Position numbers and translations under genes: made by a program. Of a stretch of 64,000 nt of DNA, positions 1 through 13,600 are shown one piece after another. Each line of letters opens with the position of its first letter. Position 1 is the stretch's first letter. A model generated the notes under the pieces. It was given only the letters and a program-made list of their open reading frames with translations. It did no database searches and had not been told where the DNA came from. The DNA is from Glandiceps talaboti (lineage: Eukaryota > Hemichordata > Enteropneusta > Spengelidae), in the NCBI RefSeq assembly GCF_964340395.1, contig NC_135560.1:16145598-16209597 (forward strand), read 5' to 3'.

Positions 1-680
1 ATAGTACTTGTGATTTTTTGGCTGTAGTTTGTGTAAGAAAATAAGAAAGTCACTTTCTGTATGGTTTGTGTGAGACCAGGGACATAGACATCATAATCAT
101 GCTGTTATTATAATTTCTATGTCAAGACTCGAGACTCCTGTAACCACAGAAATCTGTGCCAAATTTCAGGAATTACGGCAATTATGTTATCATGGCCCCC
201 ACATCACATTCATTGGGAATTGATGGAGTTTTGGCATAAACATAATTTACATGTTAAACAGTGTTTTGAGAAATCCAATGCTAGCTATGTTGTAGCCCAG
301 GGCCTGGGACTTGGCAGTCTGACTTGACATTATAGCTGTGCTAGCTTCAGCTGGAACATGTTTTAAACTGTTTTGTTAGATATAATGGTTAACTCATACA
401 CTCTGAACAGTATTGAATCACCTGTGGGTAAACATCTTTGTGTAGCTGTACACGTAACATCATGCTATAATAAATCCAGTCAAATTGATTTTTGGGTCCA
501 CACCCTAAAATCAGCATCCTCAACACAGTCATGATTTCAAGGTATTACTGTTCTACATATGGACAAAATCAACATCAAAGTAACATGTACAATGTCTAAT
601 TATTTATATTTTAACAATTTCCAGTGAATATATCGTGGGTTGTCCGAGCGAAAAATAATACTCCAGTTACAGCTGGTGCA

Positions 681-712
681 GATTAGAAAAATCTCAGATT
701 AGAAAAATCTCA
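681..712. repeat. 16-bp tandem duplication
   Basis: GATTAGAAAAATCTCA occurs at 681 and 697. The second copy overlaps the palindrome AATCTCAGTCTGAGATT at 706-722. Confidence 0.9.
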
Positions 713-855
713 GTCTGAGATTGCAGTTTCTGGATGGTCAGTCAGCCCTGTGAGGGCAGCAAGTTTTTGTGATCCATTGTATAATGCAAGAAGTCTTCCA
801 TGAGATGACTTTTGCATTTTGTGTTTGTGACTTCGTCATCACCTTCCATGGTTTG

Positions 856-868
856 GTTGCCTAGTAAC
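856..868. promoter_or_regulatory. X-box-like palindrome (RFX consensus match)
   Basis: GTTGCCTAGTAAC fits GTNRCC-N-RGYAAC exactly. RFX factors bind such sites, often near cilium genes. About half a match is expected by chance in 64 kb. Confidence 0.3.
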
Positions 869-1767
869 CTTGAATGAAGAGGTCGTGGTTGAAATGTCGA
901 AGTATGAAGTTGGATACTTTTAATGTGTCTTTGTTAGGTGTTCAAAGGCAGAGTGAATGGTGATATGGTTTGATGCATGTGATGTTGTCATTAATGCTAA
1001 TGTTACAACTTAACTCATATTTCATCAGGTGATGGATCGGGATATTTTAATCAAGAAAAGTAGGAGCACGATATGTGGTATATTTTGAGAATTACTATAT
1101 GCCTGTCTATCATAAACAGCATTCTATGGTAGGGTGTGATTGGGATAGCCTCACAGATCCAGACGTTGTTTCTACTTAAATATCTCTCTCTATACTTACT
1201 CAGTAGAGAGTGCTTACGCATGCAGACCAAGGGACGGGACCTTTCATACTATGATTTGGAATGTGGAAGAGAATGACACAATATTCCAGTTCATAATTAC
1301 ATGGAAAATTACCTTGCAAACTAAAAGATTTGACATAGTGTGGAAAAAAGATAGAAAATAAAAAATGTGTGTAAATTTATATATCAGTCAGTGGTTCATC
1401 ATGGCAGTTTGAGCTTATATTAGTTTTCGTTGCCGCAGTAATTGTGGATGAAGATGGTTGAGGTCAAAGATCATACTTCTACTATATCATTCTGACTGTA
1501 AGAGGTCAAAAACTGAACATAGATAACGTTTTATCATACTTAACTTTTCCTTGGTGTGAAAGTAAGTCTTTCAGAGATACAAGGGATATTGACAATTGTT
1601 CATACATGGCTGCAAAGTACTTGAATGCCTTTGGAATATTTTGTGTATTTTTTTTTTAAATTCCTGCAAAATGAAATTTTTTATTCACCTAGAATTATCA
1701 GGTCCATGCTCAATAGATTCATAACTGCTGTTTTTTTTTTTTGAAGGGGTGGAATATGGAATATATT

Positions 1768-2070
1768 TAGATATTATTGCCCAATATTTTTCTTCGTTCA
1801 GACAAGGAAAATGCAAGTAACCTAAGAAGGCTTGTCCCTACGAGTTGATAGGTCACGAGTATTTTCCATCTCAATGAAGCAAACTATGAGGATGTATGTT
1901 ATATCTCTACAAGCATGATTTCTATAAAAAATTTAAAAAGTAATGGTGATTTGCAATGTTTTGACTAACATTTCAAGGACTTCAACACAAGTTGTCATGA
2001 TATAGAAGGATCAGGATATTGAACCCATTTTTTTTATTGGATCGTGTTCAAGCTGACTTGTGTGTGTGTG
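1768..2070. mobile_element. Palindromic dispersed repeat family 1, diverged copy A
   Basis: The fold-back segment CCCAATATTTTTCTTCGTTCA (about 1780-1800) has a partner near GGTCACGAGTATTTTCC (about 1850-1868). It is followed at about 1990-2065 by GTCATGATATAGAAGGATCA and GTTCAAGCTGACTTG. The latter align in reverse with the GCCAAGTTGAAC end of copy C. This is the most decayed copy. Confidence 0.55.
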
Positions 2071-3059
2071 TGGTATAATATAAGCTGTTCATCTTTTTAG
2101 AGTGTAGTATTACATATTGTGATTATTTGCATTTGTGCATATGCATAAATTATTGGTGTTTGCACTGCTACGCAATATCGAAAACATTACAGCATACCTG
2201 TGGGCGTAATGAGTGGGTGAGTATCCCATGTACATGCATTGAAATGAAAACGCAGGTGTATGTGGGGGGGGGGGGGTATTTGCATTTGCGTTTGCTCGGA
2301 TTGTGAAAATACAGCAAAAACAACACTAATATTCTCACAAGTTAGAATATATTTTTCTGTTCGTGAACGAGGTTGGCGTCTTGGACATTGCAAGAAGTGT
2401 TTGGTTTGTGACAGACAATGCATTGCCAGAACTCATAATACCTTGAGTGTGCCACACTGGTTCTTGCATATTGACTTGTTATGCCATGGTGTTGTTTACA
2501 GCTGTCATGACAAATGTAAATTTATGAATATACACTACCTGTTTCTGAAAAAAGATAAAATATTATGCCCTCTCTATTTAAGTGCTATCAAATTAACAAC
2601 AGAATGGAGTCTTGAACTCATACAGTTCCTAGACATGTAACTTCTTGAAAAAGGCAAGCTGAGATGCGAAACTAGTCGAAGATTCAAATCATTTTTAGTG
2701 CTCATTTACAGCTGATAAACATGTAACTATTACTTCTTTACATAGACTCCTAAGTTGATGATGATTGGTGATGATGTTTCCGACAAATGAGTTTGTTGTA
2801 ATATTGATAGTGGCAATAGTAGTGTAATGAGGAAGACACCTGATACCAAATGTATCTATCACTTCTTTTATCATCAAGGTACCATCCTTGCCAGTGTGCC
2901 ATCTAAGCCAATTTGACGCGCCACTGACGCACACAATTTATAGTGACTCACCAAAATGTGGTGTTCTACTATCTCTTACTATGTGGTGTGACTCACAAGA
3001 AATCCCAGTGTTTATCATTTTGACTCACAACAACAAAATTTGGCAATCATTAAAAGAAG

Positions 3060-3203
3060 GCATACTGGTCCCTACCCTTGCTATGAACTATTTTAATTTA
3101 ATTTGTTGTCGGACCAGCTTATAGGCTCTTAGCCTTACCCAGCTGTTATTGTGATATGATATGATATGATATGATATGATATGATATGATATGATATGAT
3201 ATG
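3060..3203 (+). mobile_element. Possible 3' end fragment of a non-LTR retrotransposon with pentamer tail
   Basis: Unique-looking sequence with GGACCAGCTTATAGGCTC and GCTGTTATTGT runs straight into a (GATAT)n tail. This is how truncated CR1/L2-like elements end. There is no coding remnant here, so the assignment rests on layout only. Confidence 0.25.
3152..3203. repeat. Pentanucleotide microsatellite (GATAT)n
   Basis: About ten perfect copies. It directly follows CCTTACCCAGCTGTTATTGT, a layout reminiscent of the microsatellite tails at the 3' ends of CR1/L2-type LINEs. Confidence 0.9.
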
Positions 3204-3804
3204 TACTGCTTGTTGATATCCAGAGTGTCTGCAAATAAGACTCTCCACTAGATGTTCTATCTAACATTGTACATCAACATTTCCTGCTGCCTATGAAGTG
3301 CAGGATATATACATAGATACTGGCAAGTTGTCCTGATTTCACCCAGCCAGACAATACGTCATTAGTACATGATATTGAATAAGTTGGGATAATGAGTGCT
3401 GGCTGCATAAGTACATACTAGTTACTACTTGGTGTTTTAGTTTTGCTGTTAAGCAGTCAATTCAGTTACTTTGATGATAGGGATGCAAAGTGGAAGCAGA
3501 ATCACCTGCTGGAAATTGAAGAGTATTTTCAATGTTGAAGATAATGTCACACTATAAGAATAGCTACGTGTTGTATTTTCTTCCCTATAGTTGAAAACAT
3601 GATGGAGCATAAATTGAATGTACATGTAGGTCAGACTTGACTCAATAATTACACAATTTCTTCAGTTAATTAATTGATTGATCATATTAATTTGTTTTAT
3701 CTATTACATACTTCACTGTTTTTAATCACACATGTATAGCGTGACAAGATATAACATTAAGAACTACCCAAGTAGCATACCTAATGACCTTATCACGTGC
3801 GCTT

Positions 3805-3985
<181 letters not shown>

Positions 3986-4484
3986 GAATGGATGTTTGTG
4001 TTGGTGGGTGGGTACATGTGTGTGTATTCTAACATGTATATCTATGTGCATAGGTATGTATACTGCATTGTACTCTGTGTCGGGGGTGGGGGGTGGGGTT
4101 ATTACCATAGTTCCCATAATGCACCATTCAAGATGTCAGGTTTATTACTTGCCAGATAAGATCATTTCATCATGTAAGTAAGATGACATGATTAATTACT
4201 ATTTTCACTTGTTTCTAATGAATTTCATAAACTATGCCAAACTGTTCTTTCATCCATATCCATCCATAACTTAAGCCTAAGGTATGTGGTTAAACATCTA
4301 CTGTACAGATATTGGTTTATGCAAGTGTCTACTACTGTCTGTTTTTTAAAAAAAATACCTATATTTGGCATAAACATGAAATGTACAAGGACAATATGAA
4401 GTTTGACACTGATTAATGTTTTCCATGTTGATACACTTTTCTAGATACAGATTTACAGATACTGAGATACCGGTAGTCAGTCTG

Positions 4485-4870
4485 TCAAACAGAGAGACAT
4501 AGACACATACACACATACACAGGGAGATCTCGAGATAGCCCAGAGACTCACTATCTGCCCTGAAAATGTCATTTGCCAGTATGTTGAGTCACATAGACAA
4601 GTCTCTGGGCTACAGGGAAACATGGACACACCCGGGGAGAGATAAACACAGACAGAGACACTGAGAGATAGACACACAGGGAGAGATAGACACATACACA
4701 TGGAGTGATAAACAGATGCAGGGAGAGATAGACACACATAGGGAGAGACAGACACACACATGGAGAGATAGACACATGCAGAGAGAGATATACAGAGACA
4801 GGGAGAGATAGACACACACACAGAGATATACAGTCACAGGGCGAAATAGACACATGCAGAGAGAGAAAGA
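4485..4870. repeat. Degenerate GAGAGATAGACACACA minisatellite
   Basis: Repeated variants of GGGAGAGATAGACACACA with irregular 20-28 bp spacing over nearly 400 bp. All overlapping minus-strand ORFs (Cys/Leu/Ser-rich) are translations of this repeat. Confidence 0.85.
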
Positions 4871-7800
4871 CTTATCAGCTAGTTCTGTTTCTGTGTAGGA
4901 AAAAAGTGTATTTTTGTCAATTATCTAAAAAGATTGTGAGATGTCTTTCTAGGGAATGCTTTCAATGCATTGTCTATTGCAGTGAGTTGGAAGGCCCACT
5001 TCAGATCAGGATTAAAAGCTGCACTTCAGATGAGAATTAAAATCTGAAAAGAAGTTGTTGGACAGAGAGTTGTAGAAAAACTTGGTCCAGAACAAAAGAA
5101 TGATATCATGTAATACCTTATTAATCAGTAATGTGATTACCAGAGATTGAAACATAGCCCAGTAAATGTACCAAGTTCCACATACATTGTTCTTTGAGTT
5201 CTCATCCAAAATTATCATCAAAATAGCTTTCTCCATTATGTTTACCCTTGGTGGTTGGTACTAGGGTTCTAAAACCTTCACAAAAACACTTTATCTGTGT
5301 ACAAGCCTAATATGATAACAGGGGTGAACGTTATCACACAGGAACTTAGAAATTAAGTATTCCCCTATTGCAGACTAAACCTTATTCTGATGGCCAACAC
5401 TGATAAACTATGCATGGAAATGACAAAATAATGAATGATGTTAAATTACATGTCTAAAAAACTGATAAATTGCCCACTTCTAGTCCATATGGTTGTGCAT
5501 GCCACGTAATTTTTCACAATGTATCAACACGCACTCATTTTCCACAGTATGTCGGTTACATCACTCAGTGTTCCATTTCAATGCCTCGTGGATTTTCATA
5601 ATACGTTGACATTTCAGGTAAGGTAAAGAAACACGGTGTTGTATATATTTTGACCAGAATATTTGGTTTTCGTTTCATTTTGAGCACCATTCATGGATTA
5701 TATACATGATTGATTCCGATAATTGTTGGCTGTATCAGAATTTGGTTGTCATAGAAATGCCATATTTTGGGTGAGAAGCGTTCTGTATCATTTGCCTGTA
5801 ATTAAAAGTTGAAAGCACTGTCTGTCTCTGTAAAATGTATTTACACAACCAAATATGAATAGAGAGTTTTCTTTCAATTTCCGAAAGTGCTAAAAATCTA
5901 CCACGTCTGTTAATGCCTGAATAAGTTTCATTTTATTTTACTGGAGGGGGTTAACAGTTCCATTTGCAGATTGAAATGTCTGATCTGTAACTCAGTTTAT
6001 ACCCCAGCAGTCTTGGCCTTTAGTGCCTGAATGTCTTAGCACACGTGGTTATTTCATATTTCATTTTACATTTCCCCCAATTTTGCACGGATAAAGAGTG
6101 CCTTATTAATAACATAGGCCGATTGCATACACATGTAGCTCTTATATCATTTTATCTACAAGGATAAAATAATTTAGATCTGAATTTAGATAGATTTTTG
6201 AAATCCATCAAATTTTGACATTCTTAGCAGTAAATTACTATTCTCACACCTCAGCAGGCTTCTTCAGGAAATTTTTTTTTTTGACATTCCGAATTTGACT
6301 GGTCTAGAAATTTAGGTTTTTAATTGAACATTTTGCAGGGAGTGGTGGTTATTTTAACACTGAGCGTCTAAAGAATTATATTGTATTGTTGATGTACTTT
6401 TCCTATAATGTGATTTAATACATTTGAAGTCCATATTTTCAAATTTTCAAAACATTAAAAAAAATTCTAAAAAATGTTCATCAAAGCAACTCAAACAGTG
6501 AAAAGATTGAGCCGCATAGCATATATACTGTTGTTTTCATTTTTATACCTACGTCAGTTCATGTGACATGAAGTGAAAGGAGTGTATGTTTTCTTCTCGT
6601 TTTGTAGTTGAAACCTTGTAAAATGTGTGAAACCATAGTGATGTCCGGGTATCACCCCTACACTACATTTATTGATACTTGGGTTCAAACTGGAATATTA
6701 ATTTGTCTGCAGTGAATACCCCTGTCTAGTGCAGTAGTTACTCTAACACCAATCTAATCCAACATTTTGCTTGCATCTATACTCTCAAGTAAAAATGATA
6801 GTTTCTGCCCCCAAGGCTTAGAGTCAAAGGTATTCACAAAATCATCAATCATCAGAACAGTGATATTTTAAGGGGGGAACATAACACCATATTGAAACAT
6901 TATGCAATAAATCAAATGAAAATTCATTTTGGCGATATCGAGGCACTTAATATGTAATAATTCTCATATTGCCGAATTACATAATTGGAAACTGACTTGA
7001 TTTCATAAAAAATAATCAAGTATTTTTATTGCCATATATTATTGGATACTGTATAAAATGGTTTGTAGCTGGAATCGATTGCAGTTTTAATGTTGTGATA
7101 TAAAATATACAGTGCTACGTCGGTTTTTCTTTCTGATCATAAAAAGCAATGTAGTGAAACGGCTCGTAAATAGCATTTTGATCATGATATTTCTGATATA
7201 GGCATTACCTGCCTCACGACATCCATACTGCATGTGCCTAGATTTCAAAATTGAGTTTTCATAAAAAGAAAATTCAAAGTCTAATTGGATACATTGATAA
7301 TAATTTTCTTTCCACTTCATGTAGTTACAAGTCACTTTTTTTCTTCTTCAAAAATTGGCCTAGGTTTTAATACCTGTTTTGAAAGTAGACACAATAGGTA
7401 CTGATGTGCTTAATTTACATAGACATAAATATTCATGAATAGGAGAACAGGAGCCGTAATATGTGTTTTCCCTTTTTTCTCACACGTTCACATTCAGAAT
7501 AAAGATTTCATATAACCTACCGGTATATAGGATTTTTACTAGTCTTTCATGTTGATTTTTTTCCCCAAAAAAAAAAGAACAGACATTACGAGATTGCTGA
7601 ATAGGTTTCAGCCAAACTTGAATATTAAACAAACTATGATCGAGAGTCTGCTATTACACGATGTGCATGTATTTTTGATTATGAAAAAAAATATGAAATG
7701 GTTTGAAAGTGAAGAATCTATGAAAAAATGAAATATACTTTTAGACCTGGTCTGTCTATACAACTTTAATTATTTTACAAGATTGAACATTATAATTGTT

Positions 7801-7950
7801 ATAGGATATCAATCATAAATTTAAAATAATATGTTATAAATATGGCATTACTGGGCAAGTTCATCACTCAGATTCAAACTGTGGGGGATGTACAGGTAAA
7901 AGTTCATAAATTGAATGATTTTCTTTATTTTATATGTACCCAATGGTAGA

Positions 7951-8110
7951 GAAAAATCTGGGAAAGTAATGGCAATTTTGAACTCATATTTCGAACACAG
8001 CAGAACCAGTAATGTAGACATTCATTGTCATGACATAGATGCACGCTGTCGTGATATAGAACGACCAGAGTATATATTCCATATTTTTTGTTCAACTTGG
8101 CTCATGCATG
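7951..8110 (-). mobile_element. Palindromic dispersed repeat family 1, copy B (partial, inverted)
   Basis: Reverse complement of copy C over about 160 bp at roughly 80-85% by eye: AATCTGGGAAAGTAATGGC, GTCATGACATAGATGCACGC, ATTCCATATTTTTTGTTCAA and CTTGGCTC all have direct counterparts. The fold-back half of the element is missing. Confidence 0.75.
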
Positions 8111-8539
8111 GTATAAGACTGCTCATCATCATCACAGACTCTCTGTCTTTTAATTTATTACTTGAAACTAGTGTCTCTGAAATCTACTTGAAGTGAAAAC
8201 TTTGAAGTGACTGCCTTAAGTATAGTAGTTGTTATCTAACAGAGTTCCTATTTTAAGTTTTGATGTGAAAACGATACAAAGTAGTGATAACAATCCTTCA
8301 AGTAGTTTGAGTATAGTGCTATCACAAGTCCTTAAACTGAGACTACAGTTTTAATTATGATCGTGACACACTTTTTTTTTTCAGCTGAAAGTTTGTAAGA
8401 CTGACAATTAGCAGTCTGTGTATATTCTCCAGCATAACTGATAGCAATTGTTAAATCGCATGTAGTTGGTACGTAGAGGTACTTTGGAAAACACTGTGAC
8501 CACTTCATTAATGAAGACACTGCCAAATATTCAGACATG

Positions 8540-8925
8540 TTACTGGTGCAAATTCGTATTTGACTAAATGTTTAAACATCTGCTGACTATGTATGATAGT
8601 ACATGATGTGAATTGTTCACGTGTGCATTCACATCTTACTGGTATGTTTTCCACTGATATGCTCAACATTTCTTGAGAACTACTCACTGGCGTGTTAAAC
8701 ATTTTCAGTCGCAACCACGCCAGTGATGGTAATGATGCGGAATGTTTCATGACGAAAGCGCCCAGATTTTGCCGATATGGTTTGAACAATTTCCCATTCC
8801 AACTATGGACTAATGATAATAAATGATATGAATTGTTTCACTCAGATTTTGCTGGTATGTTTTCACCATTTCCTGTTCCAACCATGTACCCTAATGATAG
8901 TAATGATGATTTTACCCTCGCACAG
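8540..8925. repeat. Degenerate tandem repeat of about 80-130 bp
   Basis: Three diverged units share CAGATTTTGCTGGTATG, ATTTCCTGTTCCAACCATG and AATGATAGTAATGATG-like blocks, with units beginning near 8627, 8760 and 8843. Overlapping minus-strand ORFs have no recognisable family. Confidence 0.55.
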
Positions 8926-9204
8926 CACAGAGGAGAATACATGATCAAGGTCATAAGTCATGTCCGGTTCAAAGGTCAAATGATGGTTGGGGAATTCTAA
9001 CATTGTGCATGTTTTCAAGCAACCAGTTGGCACTATCAGGAGGACTCATTGAACGTTTTATAATCCTTCTATTTATCCGTTCTAGAAATGAAGTCGATTT
9101 TATGTGATTCTTGGATGATATTGCAAGTTTGAAATTGTTATTTTATCATAACCAGGCATACAGTATAAATCAAAGTAGTTGTTTTTCAGTGTAACTTTCA
9201 CATT

Positions 9205-9315
9205 AGTTTACCTGTTAGACTTGAAGGAAAACTGTAAAGCCACAACACTATTTCTACTATCCTAACTGACATTTTTGATTTTTGGAATTTTTCGCTTGTC
9301 CTTCCAAGTCTACTA
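9205..9315 (+). mobile_element. Dispersed repeat family 2, partial copy
   Basis: CACTATTTCTACTATCC, TAACTGACATTTTTG and AATTTTTCGCTTG match the left part of the element at 45507-45669 in order. The left lead-in ACCTGTTAGAC also corresponds to ACCTGTAGAC there. Confidence 0.65.
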
Positions 9316-9529
9316 TGATTACACTGGTCTCGAGTGGAATTTTGCCATAGAGCATGATTGGTCAAAGACATAATTATACATATCAAAATTGTGTAATCGG
9401 GTCACATGATGAATCCATAATTACCAATTAGATGACATTATAAGAGTTTTTACAGGCAAGTGTATGGAAACATGAATTGTTGGCCCATGTACATCAGAAT
9501 GTAATCACATAATGCCTTTTCCCGCCAAT

Positions 9530-10610
9530 ATTGGTAAGGAATCATGCCAGCAGAGAAATCTGGTAAAACTTGCATTGGTTTCCATACATGTGATCACTAT
9601 ATATAGTGGGGAACCCTGGTAACAGAGGATGGAACTCTGGTAAAACTTCTGTAGATTTCCATTCCTAGTACCATAGTTTTGGTGGAGAACCCTTGTAACA
9701 GAACAGAGAAATCTGATAAAACTTGCATTGATTTCTATACCTTGTATCAGTTTGTGTGAACTCAGTAACAAAGGAGGGAATCTGGTAAAACTTGCATTGA
9801 TTTCTATACCTTGTATCAGTTTGTGTGAACTCAGTAACAAAGGAGGGAATCTGGTAAAACTTGCATTGATTTCTATACCTTGTATCAGTTTGTGTGAACT
9901 CAGTAACAAAGGAGGGAATCTGGTAAAATTTGCATTGATTTCTATACCTTGTATCAGTTTGTGTGAACTCAGTAACAAAAGGAGAAATCTGATAAAATTT
10001 GCATTGATTTCTATACCTTGTATCATTTCGTGTGAACTCAGTAACAAAGGAGGGAATCTGGTAAAATTTGCATTGATTTCTATACCTTGTATCAGTTTGT
10101 GTGAACTCAGTAACAAAGGGGGAATCTGATAAAAACTTGCATTGATTTCTATACCTTGTATCAGTTTGTGTGAACTCAGTAACAAAAGGAGAAATCTGAT
10201 AAAATTTGCATTGATTTCTATACCTTGTATCATTTCGTGTGAACTCAGTAACAAAGGAGGGAATCTGGTAAAATTTGCATTGATTTCTATACCTTGTATC
10301 AGTTTGTGTGAACTCAGTAACAAAGGGGGAATCTGATAAAAACTTGCATTGATTTCTATACCTTGTATCAGTTTGTGTGAACTCAGTAAGAAAGGGGGAA
10401 ATCTGGTAAAATTTGCATTGATTTCTATACCTTGTATCAGTTTGTGTGAACTCAGTAAGAAAGGGGGAAATCTGGTAAAATTTGCATTGATTTCTATACC
10501 TTGTATCAGTTTGTGTGAACTCAGTAACAAAGGAAGGAATCTGGTAAAACTGCTATACCTTGCATCATAATTTTAATTGGAAACCCTGCTAAATTACCTG
10601 GGGAACTTAG
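9530..10610. repeat. 69-bp satellite array with a 207-bp higher-order repeat
   Basis: Twelve well-kept units start at 9721, 9790, 9859, 9928, 9997, 10066, 10135, 10204, 10273, 10342, 10411 and 10480, all exactly 69 bp apart. Each contains TTGCATTGATTTCTATACC, then TTGTATCAGTTTGTGTGAAC, then a purine-rich part near AACAAAGGAGGGAATCTGG. More diverged units flank both sides (from about 9530 and to about 10610). Units 4-6 and 7-9 share the same private variants (TATCATTTCG; AAAAGGAGAAATC; AAAGGGGGAATC), so a three-unit block was duplicated. Because 69 is divisible by 3, both strands carry long repetitive open frames (341 codons on the minus strand). I regard these as by-products. Confidence 0.95.
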
Positions 10611-13600
10611 ATAGATTTTACCTAATAATCACCAACTTTAACACAAATGTTCTCTGATAGCATTGTTCCCTGTCGCATACATTTATAGACCTATTCTGAC
10701 AAATACCTATCAAATTGTCTGCTCGAAGGGAAAGTGAAATAGGAAAACTATATGTACATGTACACCATGTCACCCTCAAATATGCATTTAAACTTTAAAA
10801 GCTATTCAAATGTATCTAAAAATAACCAAGAAAACACATTAAAGTTATGAATTGTTTTCCTGTGAGTCATTTGATTAATTTGTATTTCTGTTTGAAAAGT
10901 TTTTGTCATTAATTTGTTGTCATGGATACAGAGTTCAGCATATGTCTCTGAATGTTAAGCCTAATCAAAAGTATTCGAAGTTGATAAATTTGAAAAATAC
11001 TTTATTTTGACAGTGCTCACTAATATTCATTGCTAGAATTTGTTTCTGATATATCAAATTAAACCATATATCTAATGAATGAAACCAAGTCCATGTGTCC
11101 AATAAATTGTCGTATTTGAATTTTTCCGTGCATTTTTAGAATCATTTATTGCTGAAACCTTGTTCGGTGAAGTAGGAAAGTTTGTTTTGATGGCATATTT
11201 TGTCGCGGAATTCATTTTGCAGCCGATTAATTTACATGATAAAACACAACTGTACAAAATATGATCAACTGTTCCACTCAATGCACAGGTCAAGACCCTA
11301 ATATGTAAAAGTCTACTTCAAAAAATTGCCGCCATATGAAAATATTGAATATTTGAAATGAAGAGTAGACAGAGGCCGCTAAAGAATGTGTCACTGAAGA
11401 GCTTATTTAGTTCTGTCAATATAAGATGGTGTGTTTTCCTACACATTTGCCTAATGGAAATTTTAACAGCCAGTGTTACTTACCCAGTGTCAATTCAGTC
11501 TAATGCTGTCTTTTGATTGCTAAAGTTTCAGTAAATATTACACATAATGCAGTATTTTTGTCATCTGGGTTCGTAATTTCTCATCACTGTGTTAAATTTG
11601 AGAGGCAATTTGACATTCACTGTGTGAGACAAATGATAACGTGGGCAGTTGTCCAGAACCAGGGGAGCAGTCCGTTATGTGTTTGTGAACATGTTTGTTT
11701 CCTCATCTACTCTTAGATTATGTAATATGGGTTTGAGTATAAACCTCTCACCTTTCCCCACTTGTGTGTTCCTTAAAGTTCAAACTAAGCACAGTTTGCT
11801 GTTGTTAGTTTTAAAAGCAAGTGACCACGATTGGTTCTTTTAACTCAGGAATCAGGACTGCATAACAGAAAAGCTTCTGCAGAAAAGCTGCTGAAAAGAG
11901 GATGGGATTTCAGTAGAATATGAGTTAGCTGTAGAAAAAGTTTGAGTATTCTTTGACGGATCTTGTAGGCTTACAATGCTGGCACCAATTGTTTATCTTA
12001 GCAGTGAACACAGTGTACATAGAATACTGTTTGGAATGGTGCTAAAATCAAGTAGAAAAGACAGAAAAATGTGGGCTGAATAGACGGCTACATCTGAGCT
12101 CATGTATGAATGTGCAAGCAGGCTTGTTGGCTTCTACTGAACTTAATTTGCCGTTTTAGTAAGTATGTGATATTTCGTCTATTCTTTGTCCAATTAGGGA
12201 ACCGAAGATATTGGTAGCAATTAAGGGTTGTAATTGCAAATTTGTACCAAGTGCAGAATGTTTTGTTTCACTGAAATGACGCACTGCAGTATAGCTGTAT
12301 GTCAGGAGAAAAGAAAGTGCTCTCAGATGTGAATTGCTGTGTCCATCTTGAATTCCAGTGCTTGAATCTGAATGTTTGTATGTATGAGATCATATGTAGT
12401 ACCCGACAATGTTACCAGCGAATGGACAACTTTCATTCACACTTTACCAAACTGCAAGAAAGTTTGTCTGAAAATTGTCGTAAGTAGAATTGAATTTGAC
12501 AGATGCTAAGAGTGTTTTGCATCGTATGACAAATGTGATCTAATTTGTAAGCCTGTATGTACAAGTTAGCAAGTATCATTGAAGGATAATATGAGAGATA
12601 AGACACTGCCATGTTTTGAGCTGTCTGCCATTATAGCTTCTATGTCCTGCTATCAGACTGATATTTGATGCCTCACTGCTTGCAAACATTTCAGCGTGTG
12701 AGTTATGCCAGTGGTGAAATGTCGGCAATAAACATGGCATACTTATAGTCCGGTCATCATCTATTCCTGCATAGCTATGCCTAAGTGCAGTCACAGCTTG
12801 AGGCGATCAGTTCCCGCTGACAAGTCCGCATCTAGTTTGCCGCAAAATGCTAGTTTCTAGTCATAGAAATTATAGTGAGTTACTAATAAGGTGACCAGTT
12901 GGACTTAGCCCAATTGAATACTGGTGTCGTGTTGTACACAGATAGCATTACATTTGATAAGATTATAATGAAAACCAGATTGCGCCCAGTAAGGCTAGAA
13001 TTTATAACTGTCATGAACTCCTACTTTAAAGCACTGCCCATGTGAACATGTTCTCATTAATGGATCCTGACTTATGGATTCTTTAATCCATATTTTCTAA
13101 CTGCAGCTCCCAAATATAGATCAGTATGACAGCATTTTCACTTGATACATGTATATATGCATGATGTCTTGCAGTGCAATCAGTCCAAAGAACTGTAAAT
13201 TTACTCCGATGGCTGTACACTTGAGATGTTTACTTTTAATTTGAGATGTACTGTTTATGATAATTCCATCCCAAATTGATGTAAGTCTTGAGAAGCCGAT
13301 GAGACAAAGTAAACACCTTCAAGAATTTCCATATAAAAATGATGACATCATCACTCAGGCTGGCTAGGGCTCCATCTTGGAGATGTTTATTTCCCTTCTC
13401 GTAATTATCACCACAGAGAAAAGCAGTTGGGCATGAACTGCCGAGTTTCTAACACCATCCTGGAATCATTAGACCTTTTGCTTGTCATGCTTTCCCTTGC
13501 TTGTATTGACCTCTAAGCCAGCAGGGGTATGTTTGGGGATGTGAAAGTGTAATCTCCGGTACAACGGGTGAGTTGTGTTATTTTCAGCGAGAAGATTTAC

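Noticed and set aside
9505-10530. A 341-codon minus-strand ORF as a repetitive protein gene
   Set aside because: It is the translation of the 69-bp satellite. The opposite strand is also open for long stretches, and the length follows from 69 being a multiple of 3. There is no promoter, splice or family evidence.
9721-10548. CRISPR-like array
   Set aside because: The repeats are contiguous 69-bp units without unique spacers, the window is animal DNA, and there are no cas genes.
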